A stretch of DNA of 64,000 bases from Hartmannibacter diazotrophicus. GTDB lineage: Bacteria > Pseudomonadota > Alphaproteobacteria > Rhizobiales > Pleomorphomonadaceae. Positions 19,268 through 27,750 of the stretch are shown piece by piece. The DNA lies in assembly GCF_900231165.1 (NCBI RefSeq), contig NZ_LT960615.1:58333-122332 (forward strand), written 5' to 3'. The notes under the pieces were generated by a model. That model saw nothing but the letters and a program-made list of their open reading frames with translations, was not told the origin of the DNA and did not search any database. Positions within the stretch are counted from its first letter, which is position 1; every line of letters begins with the position of its first letter. The position numbers were made by a program, and so were the translations under genes.

Positions 19268-20617
19268 ATGTTAATTTCGCGCGCGATGACGGATATGAAA
19301 ATTCCTAGTTCCAAAAAATATAAAATTTCTCAAGTTGCTGAAAATGCACTAGCGGAAGCTCAACGGCATGGATTCAGGCTGGCTATTATAGGCAGAACAA
19401 TTGCTATCGTAACTCTGTCTTTCAATTTTCTTGCAGGTTATCATTTTCCTGTAAACATTGCGATATGGCTGTTCACACTTACCATTGCCATTTCCGGACT
19501 ACTCTGGCTGAAGACAGCCGATACGCGGCTTGAGAGACTGTCCCGCTTTGCCTCTTTTTTTATAGATGCCATCATCATTTCCATCATAATTACGTTCGCA
19601 CCTTTGAGTAGTGGAGACGATATTCCGCAGAATCTTGTATTTTTTACAGCCAGAGATCAATATTACTTTATAGTTATTTCTGCATCTATTTTGACATTGT
19701 CACCATCACTTGTCCTGTTCACCGGCGGGTGTTGCGCGCTAGGGCTGGCTCTGTCCACGGCTTGGATCAAGGCAGGAATGCCCATAACTCTTACATTTGC
19801 GGACTTGCCGTTGGCGCCGTCGCGAGAAATTTTTTATAGCATCGTTCTAAATCCGAATTTTTTCGGTATGGAGTCTCGTATTGAGCAGGTTCTGATCATC
19901 GTTGCGGTCACTATTATCGCGGCGATCGCAATCTATGGCGTCCGATCTATTGTACTCGCCAGAGTGTCAGCCGAAGAAACGCGTGGTCAGATGCAGCATT
20001 TGTTTGGCAAATATGTCCCTGCAACAGTCATCGCGGACCTTCAGAGCGATGGACAACTGGCCCCCCAATTGCGAGATGCCACGTTGTTGTTTGCAGATAT
20101 CGAAGGCTTCACAGCGCTTTCCGAAAAATTGCCACCCGCTGACGTCGTCAAGCTCCTGAACGAGATATTTGCGATGGTCAGCCAAGCGATAACTATGCGC
20201 GGGGGCCTTATAGTAAATTATTTCGGCGATGCCGTGATGGCTTCATTCAATGCGCCGCTTCCGCTTGATAAGCACGCTCTCAATGCAGTCATGGCGGCGA
20301 GAGATATCACCGAGGCCTTAAATAACTCCGAGTTTCTTCACCATCGACTGCGGATGCGCATAGGCATTGCAAGCGGTCCAGTCGCAGCAGGAACGGTTGG
20401 GAGTGAGGAGCGTCTGTCATTCACGCTTTATGGCGATACCGTTAATGTTGCTCAACGATTAGAGGCGCTCAATAAAGAATTTGGGACGAATTGCCTGATA
20501 TCAGAGGCAACTTATTCGATGGTTTGTGGCCGTATTGACTCCTTACGCCCACTAGGAATGCATTCTCTTCGCAACAGATTACATGGAGTCAACGTATATT
20601 CTCTTGAATTAAATTGA
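19268..20617 (+). CDS. Membrane adenylate/guanylate cyclase (class III)
   Basis: 449 aa. The N-terminal half has about six membrane helices (residues about 30-235). The C-terminal half is a class III cyclase domain: metal-binding Asp in LLFADIEGFTALSEKL, the second Asp in NYFGDAVMASF, and the substrate/transition-state segment YGDTVNVAQRLE. All expected catalytic residues appear present. The start could also be the ATG at 19286 or 19295. It is an AT-rich, stand-alone gene between the cytochrome gene and an IS3 scrap. Probable role: cAMP synthesis in response to a membrane or periplasmic cue. Confidence 0.88.
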   Translation: MLISRAMTDMKIPSSKKYKISQVAENALAEAQRHGFRLAIIGRTIAIVTLSFNFLAGYHFPVNIAIWLFTLTIAISGLLWLKTADTRLERLSRFASFFIDAIIISIIITFAPLSSGDDIPQNLVFFTARDQYYFIVISASILTLSPSLVLFTGGCCALGLALSTAWIKAGMPITLTFADLPLAPSREIFYSIVLNPNFFGMESRIEQVLIIVAVTIIAAIAIYGVRSIVLARVSAEETRGQMQHLFGKYVPATVIADLQSDGQLAPQLRDATLLFADIEGFTALSEKLPPADVVKLLNEIFAMVSQAITMRGGLIVNYFGDAVMASFNAPLPLDKHALNAVMAARDITEALNNSEFLHHRLRMRIGIASGPVAAGTVGSEERLSFTLYGDTVNVAQRLEALNKEFGTNCLISEATYSMVCGRIDSLRPLGMHSLRNRLHGVNVYSLELN

Positions 20618-20674
20618 GAGTAATGATGATAAATTATCAGAATACAGATTTCTATGGCCGCATTCAATGCGACG

Positions 20675-20860
20675 TGGACTGCACCCGGACTGACAGACAA
20701 TTCCCAGCCTCACGTCACGGCGCTTTCGAACGCCTCAGGACTGACACCGCCGAGATGGCTGTGGCGGCGGGTTCGATTGTAGAACGCCTCGATATAGTCG
20801 AAGATATCGGCTCGGGCGAGGTCTTGCGTTTTGTAGATGCGTTTTCGGATGCGCTCTGAC
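20675..20860 (-). mobile_element. IS3-family remnant (transposase C-terminus and one end)
   Basis: The minus strand encodes the last roughly 50 residues of an IS3-type OrfB integrase: RIRKRIYKTQDLARADIF, then DYIEAFYNRTRRHSHLGG and VSPEAFE, ending at a stop at 20710-20712. The catalytic residues upstream are gone. TGGACTGCACCC at 20675 is probably the element's terminus. The remnant cuts into the MFS gene at about 20860, fusing its frame to IS sequence. Confidence 0.8.
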
Positions 20861-21439
20861 AAGCACGATCACGACGGCTAAAACCGATATGGCATTGATT
20901 GCAAAGACGGCTGACGGGCCGACCATCGCCACAATAATTCCGCCAAGTGCCGGGCCGATCGCGCGCGAAATGTTGACGCCGAGGCTGTTGAGCGCCACCG
21001 CGTCTGGCAGCGTCGGCCTGTCCACCAGCTCAGGGACAATGGCCTGAAACACTGGTGCGCTGAGTACTGCCGCGAAACCGAGAACGAAGGTCGCAGCTAG
21101 CAACACCCTCGGGGTGGTCAGTCCCCGAAACGTGAGAAAGGCCAGAACCGCTGCGGCGGTAAGGCCGAGCATCTGCGCAGTGAAGGGCATTCTGCGCCGG
21201 TCCACAATATCGGCCATCGCCCCGGCCGGCAGGGCCAGCAAAAACATCGGGAGCATCGTGGCTGCCTGCACCAGTGCAACCAGCAGAGGGCTGGACGACA
21301 GCGAAGTCATCAGCCAGCCCGCGCCGACATCATGCATCCAGATGCCAATGTTCGAGATGATCGTGGCAATCCACAGCGCGCAGTAGATCGGGAAGCTCAG
21401 TGGGCCTTTTGCGGGATGTGACATGTCGACGGCGGTCAT
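20861..21439 (-). pseudogene. MFS transporter truncated by IS3 remnant
   Basis: About 193 codons of the N-terminal half of an MFS protein of the EntS / DUF894 type. It has hydrophobic helices 1-6, the motif PAGAMADIVDRRRM after helix 2, and LNSLGVNISRAIGPALGG near residue 145. The second six helices are missing because the IS3 piece begins at about 20860. The frame then runs about 40 codons into IS sequence before stopping. The start is taken as ATG at 21439 because the family N-terminus begins there; upstream codons of the same frame look non-coding. Confidence 0.78.
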
Positions 21440-22296
21440 GACGACACCATTCGGAGCCTGAACCCGGCCGATGTGGAGGCGGCGCCTATTCCGCGCATAG
21501 TGTTGGGAACGAAGATATAACTGGTGATGATCAGCGCCTCCAAGACCCTCGAGATGGTCAGTTCGCCTTTGCCATTCACCCCTTCGACAACGGACACCAG
21601 GATGGTCTTCGCAGCCCTGATTCTCGTAGGAAATCTGAACGGCAGGTGCCCCGGTCATTTCAATCTCCATGAACATATCTCTAATGGAGCGGCATGCGAT
21701 CGGGTCGGCCCGGAACGCCGCAAAATTGCTTTTAAATCGTCGAATTCAGGTCAATTGTCTCGCTGCGGGTTACGCGTTCGGCGACTTGCGGGCTATGTCG
21801 GTGGCCATATGCGGAGCTGGCCGTCCGCGTTCGCAAACTTGATAGGGCTGGTGATCAATCAGACCGGCCACCGAGTCTTGGGGCAAGGACGCGGATCAAA
21901 GCCATCATAGAAGGTCACGGAAACATCCGATATTGACGATGATGCTCGGTTGATTGGCAGGCACGCATCGCCTCTGATGGCGCTTCAAACAACACTGACA
22001 TTATCATTTATGGTGCGGTAGCACCCGTTTATGCGAAGCTGTGTCTCACTATGAGGAAAGGCAAGTTCCGGATAGGCGACCTTGGGAGCATTCGAGGGAT
22101 GCAGCCGATGTTGGCGTGTCCGCCGTCAGCACCAATGTCACAGATTTGAGGTTGTGAACTAAGGAGGATTTGGGTCGCGTCGTAGTGACGAGGGAACGAA
22201 TATGAGACCCAAATCCGCAAACATCAAAAAGCTTGCCGAGCGGGTCAGCAAATCAGATATCCGCAACACGATCTTTTTGCGGCCCTTTATCTTTGA
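21440..22296. other. Intergenic region without recognised gene
   Basis: About 860 bases between the truncated MFS gene and the 3' end of the trb operon. No open frame carries a motif I recognise. It contains an 11-base inverted repeat at 22166-22216. A small plus-strand frame at 22202-22333 (43 codons, starting MRPKSANIKKLAERV, with GAGGGAACG upstream) overlaps the trbI end and remains doubtful. It may be decayed DNA at a recombination joint. Confidence 0.4.
22166..22216. repeat. 11-base inverted repeat downstream of trbI
   Basis: GGATTTGGGTC at 22166-22176 and its exact complement GACCCAAATCC at 22206-22216, with a 29-base spacer. It lies about 80 bases beyond the trbI stop on the minus strand. 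It has no adjacent T tract, so it is not a standard intrinsic terminator. It could be a transcript-end structure, an operator or an IS end. Confidence 0.45.
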
Positions 22297-23613
22297 TCAT
22301 CCCCGATATGCTCTCGGAAAAATCACATCCTGATCGACGAGGATGTTGAAGCGATAGCCTGGCCGGATTTCGAGCGTCGGCTGGACGTTCACGTTCATGG
22401 ATACTGTCTGCTGCGAGACTTTTCCGAAGGTCTCGGCGAAGGATCGCCTTGCAGCATCGGCCGCGCTATCCGTCTTGCCCTGGCTCGAATTGTCATCCGG
22501 AAGCAGCATGTCGGTGCCAGCCCCGATTAGTGCCACGAGGACAGCCGAGCCGAAGGTCTTAAGATAGTGATTGTCGACCTGATCGCTGAAGCCGCCGTAT
22601 CCTGCCGCATCCGTGCCGGCCATGCCGCCGATCTGGAGGGTGGATCCGTTCGGAAAGATGATGTCGGTCCAGACGACGAGAACGCGGCTTTGTCCGAATG
22701 TGACATTGGAGTCGTAGCGGCCGAAGAGTTTTGCTCCTTGCGGAATGAGGAGATGTCTGCCGGTCGCGCTGTCATATACGTTTTGCGACACTTGTGCGGT
22801 GATCCGGCCGGGTAGATCGGAATTGATGCCAGTGATCAGCGTTGCCGGGATCACCGAGCCTCGCTTCAGTTCGAAAGGCGACATTTGCGGAACGACGGTG
22901 TTCGGCAAATAGCCGAGATCGGCAATGTCCTGATTGAAGAATTGGCTCTTGGCGCCCTGCCCGTTGGGATCAGCATTTTGGCCACTGGCGGCAGCTTGCA
23001 TCGCGGTCGAATAGAGGTCGAGAGCCGTCGCCGGCTGACCTTGGGTCGTGGCCTGACTTGGGTTCCGCTGGCTTGACGCGCCGGTCGGGCTGGCGTCATT
23101 CAACCCCTTCAAATTGACGGCTATTGGTGAATTCGCTGCAGCTTCCCGGGCCTGGATGCTGGCCATTTGCTGGCGATGATATTCGCGCAGCATTTGCTCA
23201 TCCTGCTCGCGTTTTAGTCTAGCCCGCCAAACGGCATCCGGTTCGAGTTCTGGAGCTGATGTCGTTCCGATGGGCGCGGGATTGTTATCAGAGGGCGTGA
23301 ACGGGTTTCGGGCTGGCTCTTTCTTTTCGGCCGGCGGTTCCGGCTGGAGGCGCATCGGCTGCGGCTCGCCGATGATCCCGTCCGGGACGCCCTGCTTCAG
23401 CCGTTCCGCGTCACTCAAGGCCGGCCGCGATGACGCGGGCTCGATCTCTTCGTCGCCGCCGAAACGAAGGCCCCTTGACGACAGCCCGTAGATGATGACC
23501 GCCAAGAAGACGATAACAAGGGTGAATGCGACGATGATCGGGACGCGGTTCACCCGCCTTATGGCCGGTCCGCTGCTGTTGTCAGCGCCACCAAGCTTCA
23601 ACGACTGTGTCAT
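22297..23613 (-). CDS. trbI: Conjugal transfer protein TrbI (VirB10 family)
   Basis: 438-aa inner-to-outer-membrane scaffold of the type IV secretion channel. It has a short cytoplasmic N-terminus, one membrane helix (residues about 25-45), a proline-rich periplasmic linker (50-120), and the C-terminal VirB10 beta-barrel domain: VIPATLITGINSDLPG, the antennae region and GTDMLLPDDN near residue 372. Its start overlaps the TrbH stop by 4 bases. It is the last gene of the trb operon. Confidence 0.93.
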   Translation of the reverse strand: MTQSLKLGGADNSSGPAIRRVNRVPIIVAFTLVIVFLAVIIYGLSSRGLRFGGDEEIEPASSRPALSDAERLKQGVPDGIIGEPQPMRLQPEPPAEKKEPARNPFTPSDNNPAPIGTTSAPELEPDAVWRARLKREQDEQMLREYHRQQMASIQAREAAANSPIAVNLKGLNDASPTGASSQRNPSQATTQGQPATALDLYSTAMQAAASGQNADPNGQGAKSQFFNQDIADLGYLPNTVVPQMSPFELKRGSVIPATLITGINSDLPGRITAQVSQNVYDSATGRHLLIPQGAKLFGRYDSNVTFGQSRVLVVWTDIIFPNGSTLQIGGMAGTDAAGYGGFSDQVDNHYLKTFGSAVLVALIGAGTDMLLPDDNSSQGKTDSAADAARRSFAETFGKVSQQTVSMNVNVQPTLEIRPGYRFNILVDQDVIFPRAYRG

Positions 23614-24077
23614 GACGGCGCTGCCGATCTGCGCTGCATGACCGACAAAGGGCTTGCCGGCGTGGCACCGGTGCCATTTAAGGTGTAGACGCGCGTGAGC
23701 TCGATCCTTGAGGCCGAGAGCCTGACAAGAACGCCGCCCTCGAAGGGATCGATTGTGTAGGCGAGCGGTTCGACAGCAGCGCCCTCAGTTGCCTGATCGG
23801 TGACGACGGCATAGCCCCTGCCGCGTAACGATGCCTCAAGCGTCGGACCGAAGACAGTGTCATTTTCGCGAAGGGCGATGGTCGTATTGCCCGGCCCGAT
23901 CTGCTCGGCGAGTTTTCCACCCATATCCTGGGCAATTGCGCTGGCCGCTTCTGGCGTGAGTTCTGCGGTGACCTCGCTCTTGATCAGCCCTGGGCGACCC
24001 GTCGTCTGACAGGCGGCGAGTAGAACGAGACAAAGGATGGCAGTGGGCAACCTGAAGGAGGCGATAAATTGCGGCAT
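23610..24077 (-). CDS. trbH: Conjugal transfer lipoprotein TrbH
   Basis: 155-aa lipoprotein. A signal peptide ends in a lipobox (VLLAACQTTG, lipidated Cys at residue about 23). The position between trbG and trbI and the size match TrbH of Ti/Sym plasmids. It probably helps assemble the outer-membrane ring, in a VirB7-like role. It starts 3 bases after trbG ends and overlaps trbI by 4 bases. The assignment rests mainly on gene order and the lipobox. Confidence 0.83.
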   Translation of the reverse strand: MPQFIASFRLPTAILCLVLLAACQTTGRPGLIKSEVTAELTPEAASAIAQDMGGKLAEQIGPGNTTIALRENDTVFGPTLEASLRGRGYAVVTDQATEGAAVEPLAYTIDPFEGGVLVRLSASRIELTRVYTLNGTGATPASPLSVMQRRSAAPS

Positions 24078-24080
24078 CCC

Positions 24081-24905
24081 CTACCCTCCCCGCCGGATCG
24101 AGATTTTCTCCTGGGCTCGGCCGACGCCGGAAACGAGGATCGCGCGGTCGATGTTGTAGTCGACGACCATCATGGTGCCTTTCATGCGGTAGTTGACGAT
24201 GCGGTTTTCACCGCCGGAAACGACGAAGAGAACCGGCGCATCCTGGCCGGAGAGCAATGAGGGAAACTGGATGTAGGTTTTCATCCCGTCGCTATAGATG
24301 CGCGTCGGCCGCCAGCGCGCCGAGCCGCTCATGGAAAAGGAAAAATTCAGCTGATCGGCCGGCACACCTGCGCCCGGAACAACGCTCGCCTCAATTCGCG
24401 CATTGATCGCGGCGAAGCGGGCGCTAACGTCTTCGGGATAATCGAAGCCGACACGGGCCATGTATTGTGTCGGGTGCGACTTCAGCTGGATGTGATAAGT
24501 CCGTCGCGACGTCGTCACCACCATGGACGTCACAAGTCCCGGTTCCGATGGCTTTACGATCAGATGGATGGCCTGTCCGTTCGGTGCGCCGGAGGTCGCC
24601 GGCTCCACCTTCCAGCGCACGGTGTCGCCGAGTAGGACGTCGCGAACAACCTCGCCGGCCTCAAGCTCGATGTCGCAGACCTGGAGCGGCGAGCAGACGA
24701 CAGATGGTTGGACCTCGCCGAAGAGAAAAATCACCTTGCCATCTAGGCCGCGCGCGACGAGGCCTCGGCTGTGTTGCCACTGACCAGACAGCTGAGTGCC
24801 GCGGGTTTCATTGCCGCTCAATTGCTGCGCGGAAACTGGCAGGCTTGCGGCCGCGAGCATGAGGCCGGCGCAAAACACCGTGCTGCAGCGTTTCGTTTGT
24901 GTCAT
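24081..24905 (-). CDS. trbG: Conjugal transfer protein TrbG (VirB9 family)
   Basis: 274 aa with a cleavable signal peptide (cleavage after PVSAQ, about residue 27). The VirB9/CagX domain follows: AVRDV-type segment [12 protein letters not shown] near residue 88, and the C-terminal strands [19 protein letters not shown]. It forms the outer-membrane core complex with TrbI and TrbH. Length is normal for the family. There is a 20-base gap to trbF. Confidence 0.92.
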   Translation of the reverse strand: MTQTKRCSTVFCAGLMLAAASLPVSAQQLSGNETRGTQLSGQWQHSRGLVARGLDGKVIFLFGEVQPSVVCSPLQVCDIELEAGEVVRDVLLGDTVRWKVEPATSGAPNGQAIHLIVKPSEPGLVTSMVVTTSRRTYHIQLKSHPTQYMARVGFDYPEDVSARFAAINARIEASVVPGAGVPADQLNFSFSMSGSARWRPTRIYSDGMKTYIQFPSLLSGQDAPVLFVVSGGENRIVNYRMKGTMMVVDYNIDRAILVSGVGRAQEKISIRRGG

Positions 24906-24925
24906 TGCAAAGTCCTTGGCTGCGC

Positions 24926-25588
24926 TCAGAGCTGCGCCGTCCAGTCGAAGTCTTTCAGATAAAGACCGATGGGATTGAGACGGATGACCGCCTCGTCCTG
25001 CGGCGGAGTGAGCGTCACGGTCGCAACGCCGCGAAACCGCCTTGTGGCAAGTTCCTTGCCTTGCCGGTCGCGTTCATATTCCGTCCAGTCGATCTGGTAG
25101 CTCTGGTTTGAAAGCGGAACGATATTCGTCACCTCAATCGCAACAGTCTTCGTTTTGGCGCGCTCGAAAGGCGAATTGTTGTGGAACCAGGCATTGACCT
25201 TTTCGGTCGCGGCATCGGCAGATCGCAGCAGTGCATATGTATGATCGATATATTGTTTCTGGACGACCGTGTCGGGCGTGACGGACCGGAAGTTCGAGAT
25301 GAAGCTTCCAAGCGTTGCCCGCACCACGCGCGGATCGGCATAGTCGATCTGCTGCGGAAAGCCGACGTTCGCCGCCGTGCCGAGCTCATCGACCTCGACG
25401 ATATAGGGAACGAGCTTGACCTCGGTGCTTTGATAGAGCGCGTAGGTGAAGCCAATGACTGCCATCAGCATGCCGGTGACACCAACGATGCGCCAGGCCG
25501 CTGCGGCCCTCACATAAGAGCCGTAGCGCTCGTTCCATTCCTGCCGTGCGGCAAGATACGGATTCTCTGGGATTGAAGCCTTGGCCAT
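24926..25588 (-). CDS. trbF: Conjugal transfer protein TrbF (VirB8 family)
   Basis: 220-aa bitopic inner-membrane protein with one N-terminal helix (residues about 32-52) and a periplasmic VirB8 domain (NTF2-like fold). The stretch [16 protein letters not shown] at the C-terminus is the conserved VirB8/TrbF end. It acts as an assembly hub of the secretion channel. It follows trbL after 8 bases. Confidence 0.92.
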   Translation of the reverse strand: MAKASIPENPYLAARQEWNERYGSYVRAAAAWRIVGVTGMLMAVIGFTYALYQSTEVKLVPYIVEVDELGTAANVGFPQQIDYADPRVVRATLGSFISNFRSVTPDTVVQKQYIDHTYALLRSADAATEKVNAWFHNNSPFERAKTKTVAIEVTNIVPLSNQSYQIDWTEYERDRQGKELATRRFRGVATVTLTPPQDEAVIRLNPIGLYLKDFDWTAQL

Positions 25589-25596
25589 ATCTTTCC

Positions 25597-26760
25597 TCAG
25601 GCCTTGTCATCGCTGGAAGGCTTTGTCGCTTGCCTGCCCTGGTTCTGATCAAGCTTGGCGTTGGCGAGACCAAGGGTCGAGGCGCCCCATGTGCCGGGTA
25701 CGCCGATCGCTTTGTCTCGGGCTGCCGAGGCGACCGCGCCGCCTGCGGCGCCCACGCTGCTCGTCATACCCTTGAGGGCAGCCGTTCCAAATGACTGGCC
25801 TCCCGCTCGGGCGTTGGAATAGGCGGAAGCCCCTGCCCTGATTCCCCCTGCCGCCAGCGCCGCGCCGCCGGCGGCGAAGCTTGCGGCTTGGGCGCCATGC
25901 CGGATCGCCTCCATGCCGCCGGTGACGGAGACGCCCTGGACCATGCCCTGGATGATGTTCGGCACATACATCGCGATGACGAAGACAACGACGGAAATGC
26001 CGGCGATCGCGAGCGTTGCCAGAAACTCGTCGCCATTTGACGGGGAATTGGCGAGGCCGATCAAAACCTCGGACCCGATTCTTGCGATCATCACCAAAGC
26101 CATCAGCTTCATGCCGACCGAGAAGGCGTAGACGAGATAGCGGACGGCAAAGTCCTTGGTAAAGCTCGAGCCACCAAGCCCGAGCATGATCATGCCGGCA
26201 AGGAGACCCACATACATTTCCGCCATGACGGCAATAAAGATTGCCGCAACAAGGCTGAAACAGATCACCACCACAACCATGGCAAAGACTGCGGCAATTG
26301 CGAGCGCATTATCCTCGAACAGGCCGAACTGAGCCTTGGCCGACATCTCGCTTGCGACCCGAAGACCGGCATTGAAGACATTGGCGGGCGAGGCCGAACC
26401 ACCGCCGGCGCCAATTTGAAAAAGGCTGTCGACGACGGCCTTGGCGAAGTCGGGTCCCTTTTCGAGGATAAAGACGAAGAGGCCGATGAACATGATGCGG
26501 CGCACCAGTTCGGCGAACCAGGTGTCGAGCGCGGCCGCCGAGATCGCAAGCCAGACGGCGGCAATTCCGACCTCGATGCCCGCGAGGATCCAGAAGAGCG
26601 AGCGCGCTGCATTGACGATCGTCGATTGCCAACCGTTTGCAGCATTGGCGATCTCGTTTTGCAGCTGCGTAAGCAGTGCGCCTTCCTGGGCAAAGGCGGG
26701 CAAAGTAGTCAGAACGAGGATCGTCAGGCCGAGGGAGGCTCGCCTAGTTGCTCTTTGCAC
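25597..26760 (-). CDS. trbL: Conjugal transfer protein TrbL (VirB6 family)
   Basis: Polytopic inner-membrane channel subunit of 387 aa with five to six membrane helices between residues about 10 and 270 and an Ala/Gly-rich cytoplasmic tail. The GTG at 26760 is chosen as start: the residues that follow ([16 protein letters not shown]) are a signal-like helix, and it overlaps the TrbK-like gene by 17 bases, as is usual in trb operons. The same frame is open another 61 codons upstream, but that part is antisense-like and overlaps trbK. Confidence 0.9.
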   Translation of the reverse strand: MQRATRRASLGLTILVLTTLPAFAQEGALLTQLQNEIANAANGWQSTIVNAARSLFWILAGIEVGIAAVWLAISAAALDTWFAELVRRIMFIGLFVFILEKGPDFAKAVVDSLFQIGAGGGSASPANVFNAGLRVASEMSAKAQFGLFEDNALAIAAVFAMVVVVICFSLVAAIFIAVMAEMYVGLLAGMIMLGLGGSSFTKDFAVRYLVYAFSVGMKLMALVMIARIGSEVLIGLANSPSNGDEFLATLAIAGISVVVFVIAMYVPNIIQGMVQGVSVTGGMEAIRHGAQAASFAAGGAALAAGGIRAGASAYSNARAGGQSFGTAALKGMTSSVGAAGGAVASAARDKAIGVPGTWGASTLGLANAKLDQNQGRQATKPSSDDKA

Positions 26761-26953
26761 CGTCGGCCTCCCCGATGTTGGTGCCCCAGCGCGGGCGCAT
26801 CTCCTGTCCTCCGGTTGTGTCGAACGTCCGCGGCGTTGAGGCGGCCTGACCACGGAACACCGTGGTGTCGGACAATCCAAAACTGGTCCAGACGACGAAA
26901 CCGATCGCGACGACCACGAGGGCGACTGAAGCAATGACAACAATCCGGCTCAC
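26744..26953 (-). CDS. trbK: Small membrane protein TrbK-like (entry exclusion)
   Basis: 69 aa with one N-terminal membrane helix (residues 3-23) and a short periplasmic tail. The position between trbJ and trbL corresponds to TrbK, the entry-exclusion or accessory protein. It overlaps the trbJ stop by 4 bases (ATGA) and the trbL GTG start by 17 bases. It lacks the lipobox of the classical RP4 TrbK, so it is likely the alternative TrbK type of rhizobial plasmids. Exclusion function is inferred from position. Confidence 0.72.
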   Translation of the reverse strand: MSRIVVIASVALVVVAIGFVVWTSFGLSDTTVFRGQAASTPRTFDTTGGQEMRPRWGTNIGEADGAKSN

Positions 26954-27750
26954 CAGCGCGGCTCCATCATCTGGCCGCCGGAGGTGGACGGCGGCGTTGC
27001 GTTGAAGAACTTTTCTCGGCGGCTCTGGGCCAAATCCTTGGCCGCCTGTTCCGACTGATACCAGGCACCCATCATCGTTATTTGCTGGGAGACGAGCCCG
27101 CGCAGCTTTTGGGTCTGGGCCACCTGTTGCGCGGCGATCTCATGACCGACCTGCAGCGCCTGCATCTGGCCGACGGCGCTTTCCGACATCGACCGGAGCT
27201 GACCCATGGTTGCCTCTTCCGAAGAGAACTGATCGGCGGTGAGCCCGGCCGCCTTGATCGTTGCCGCGATCGTGTCACGATTGGTGTCGGACCAGGTTTC
27301 GTAGCTCGAGGAGAAGCTGTCGCCATTGGCGAGCCCAGACTTGAACGCGGCAAAACTCTGGAACCGTTGACGCAAGACGTCGTCAGCGTTGCCCATGGAG
27401 AAAGCGATCGACTGGCCCTGATTGACGAGAGTTCGCAGCTGATTGAGGTCGTCTTCGACCTGTCCCCAGATCTGGCTCGGCAGCGTCAGGGTGTTTTGGA
27501 GCATGTTCTCGTAAATCTTGAGCTGGTTTTGAATTTGCTCTGCAAGCTGGGTTATCTGCGTCACTTGGTTGTTGATCTGCTCAGCTGATTGCCCGACGAG
27601 GCTCACGAGTTCGGAATTGTTGAGCAGCTGCGTCCATTCGGTCGCCGCGCCCGTTACAGTGCCGGCATCGGCCGGAGCTAGGGGAAGCGATGCCATTGCC
27701 ATCAGCGCGGCGATCGCGGCTCTAGTCGGCCGCGAGAATGCGTTCCGCAT
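26950..27750 (-). CDS. trbJ: Conjugal transfer protein TrbJ (VirB5 family)
   Basis: 266-aa secreted pilus-associated protein with a signal peptide (hydrophobic residues about 8-26, ending APADA). The mature part is mostly helical with coiled-coil stretches (SAEQINNQVTQITQLAEQIQ, residues about 50-75), like VirB5/TrbJ. ATG at 27750 gives the correct signal peptide and overlaps the trbE end by 29 bases; the frame is open further upstream, but that part is antisense to trbE. Likely the minor pilin or adhesin at the pilus tip. Confidence 0.9.
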   Translation of the reverse strand: MRNAFSRPTRAAIAALMAMASLPLAPADAGTVTGAATEWTQLLNNSELVSLVGQSAEQINNQVTQITQLAEQIQNQLKIYENMLQNTLTLPSQIWGQVEDDLNQLRTLVNQGQSIAFSMGNADDVLRQRFQSFAAFKSGLANGDSFSSSYETWSDTNRDTIAATIKAAGLTADQFSSEEATMGQLRSMSESAVGQMQALQVGHEIAAQQVAQTQKLRGLVSQQITMMGAWYQSEQAAKDLAQSRREKFFNATPPSTSGGQMMEPRW

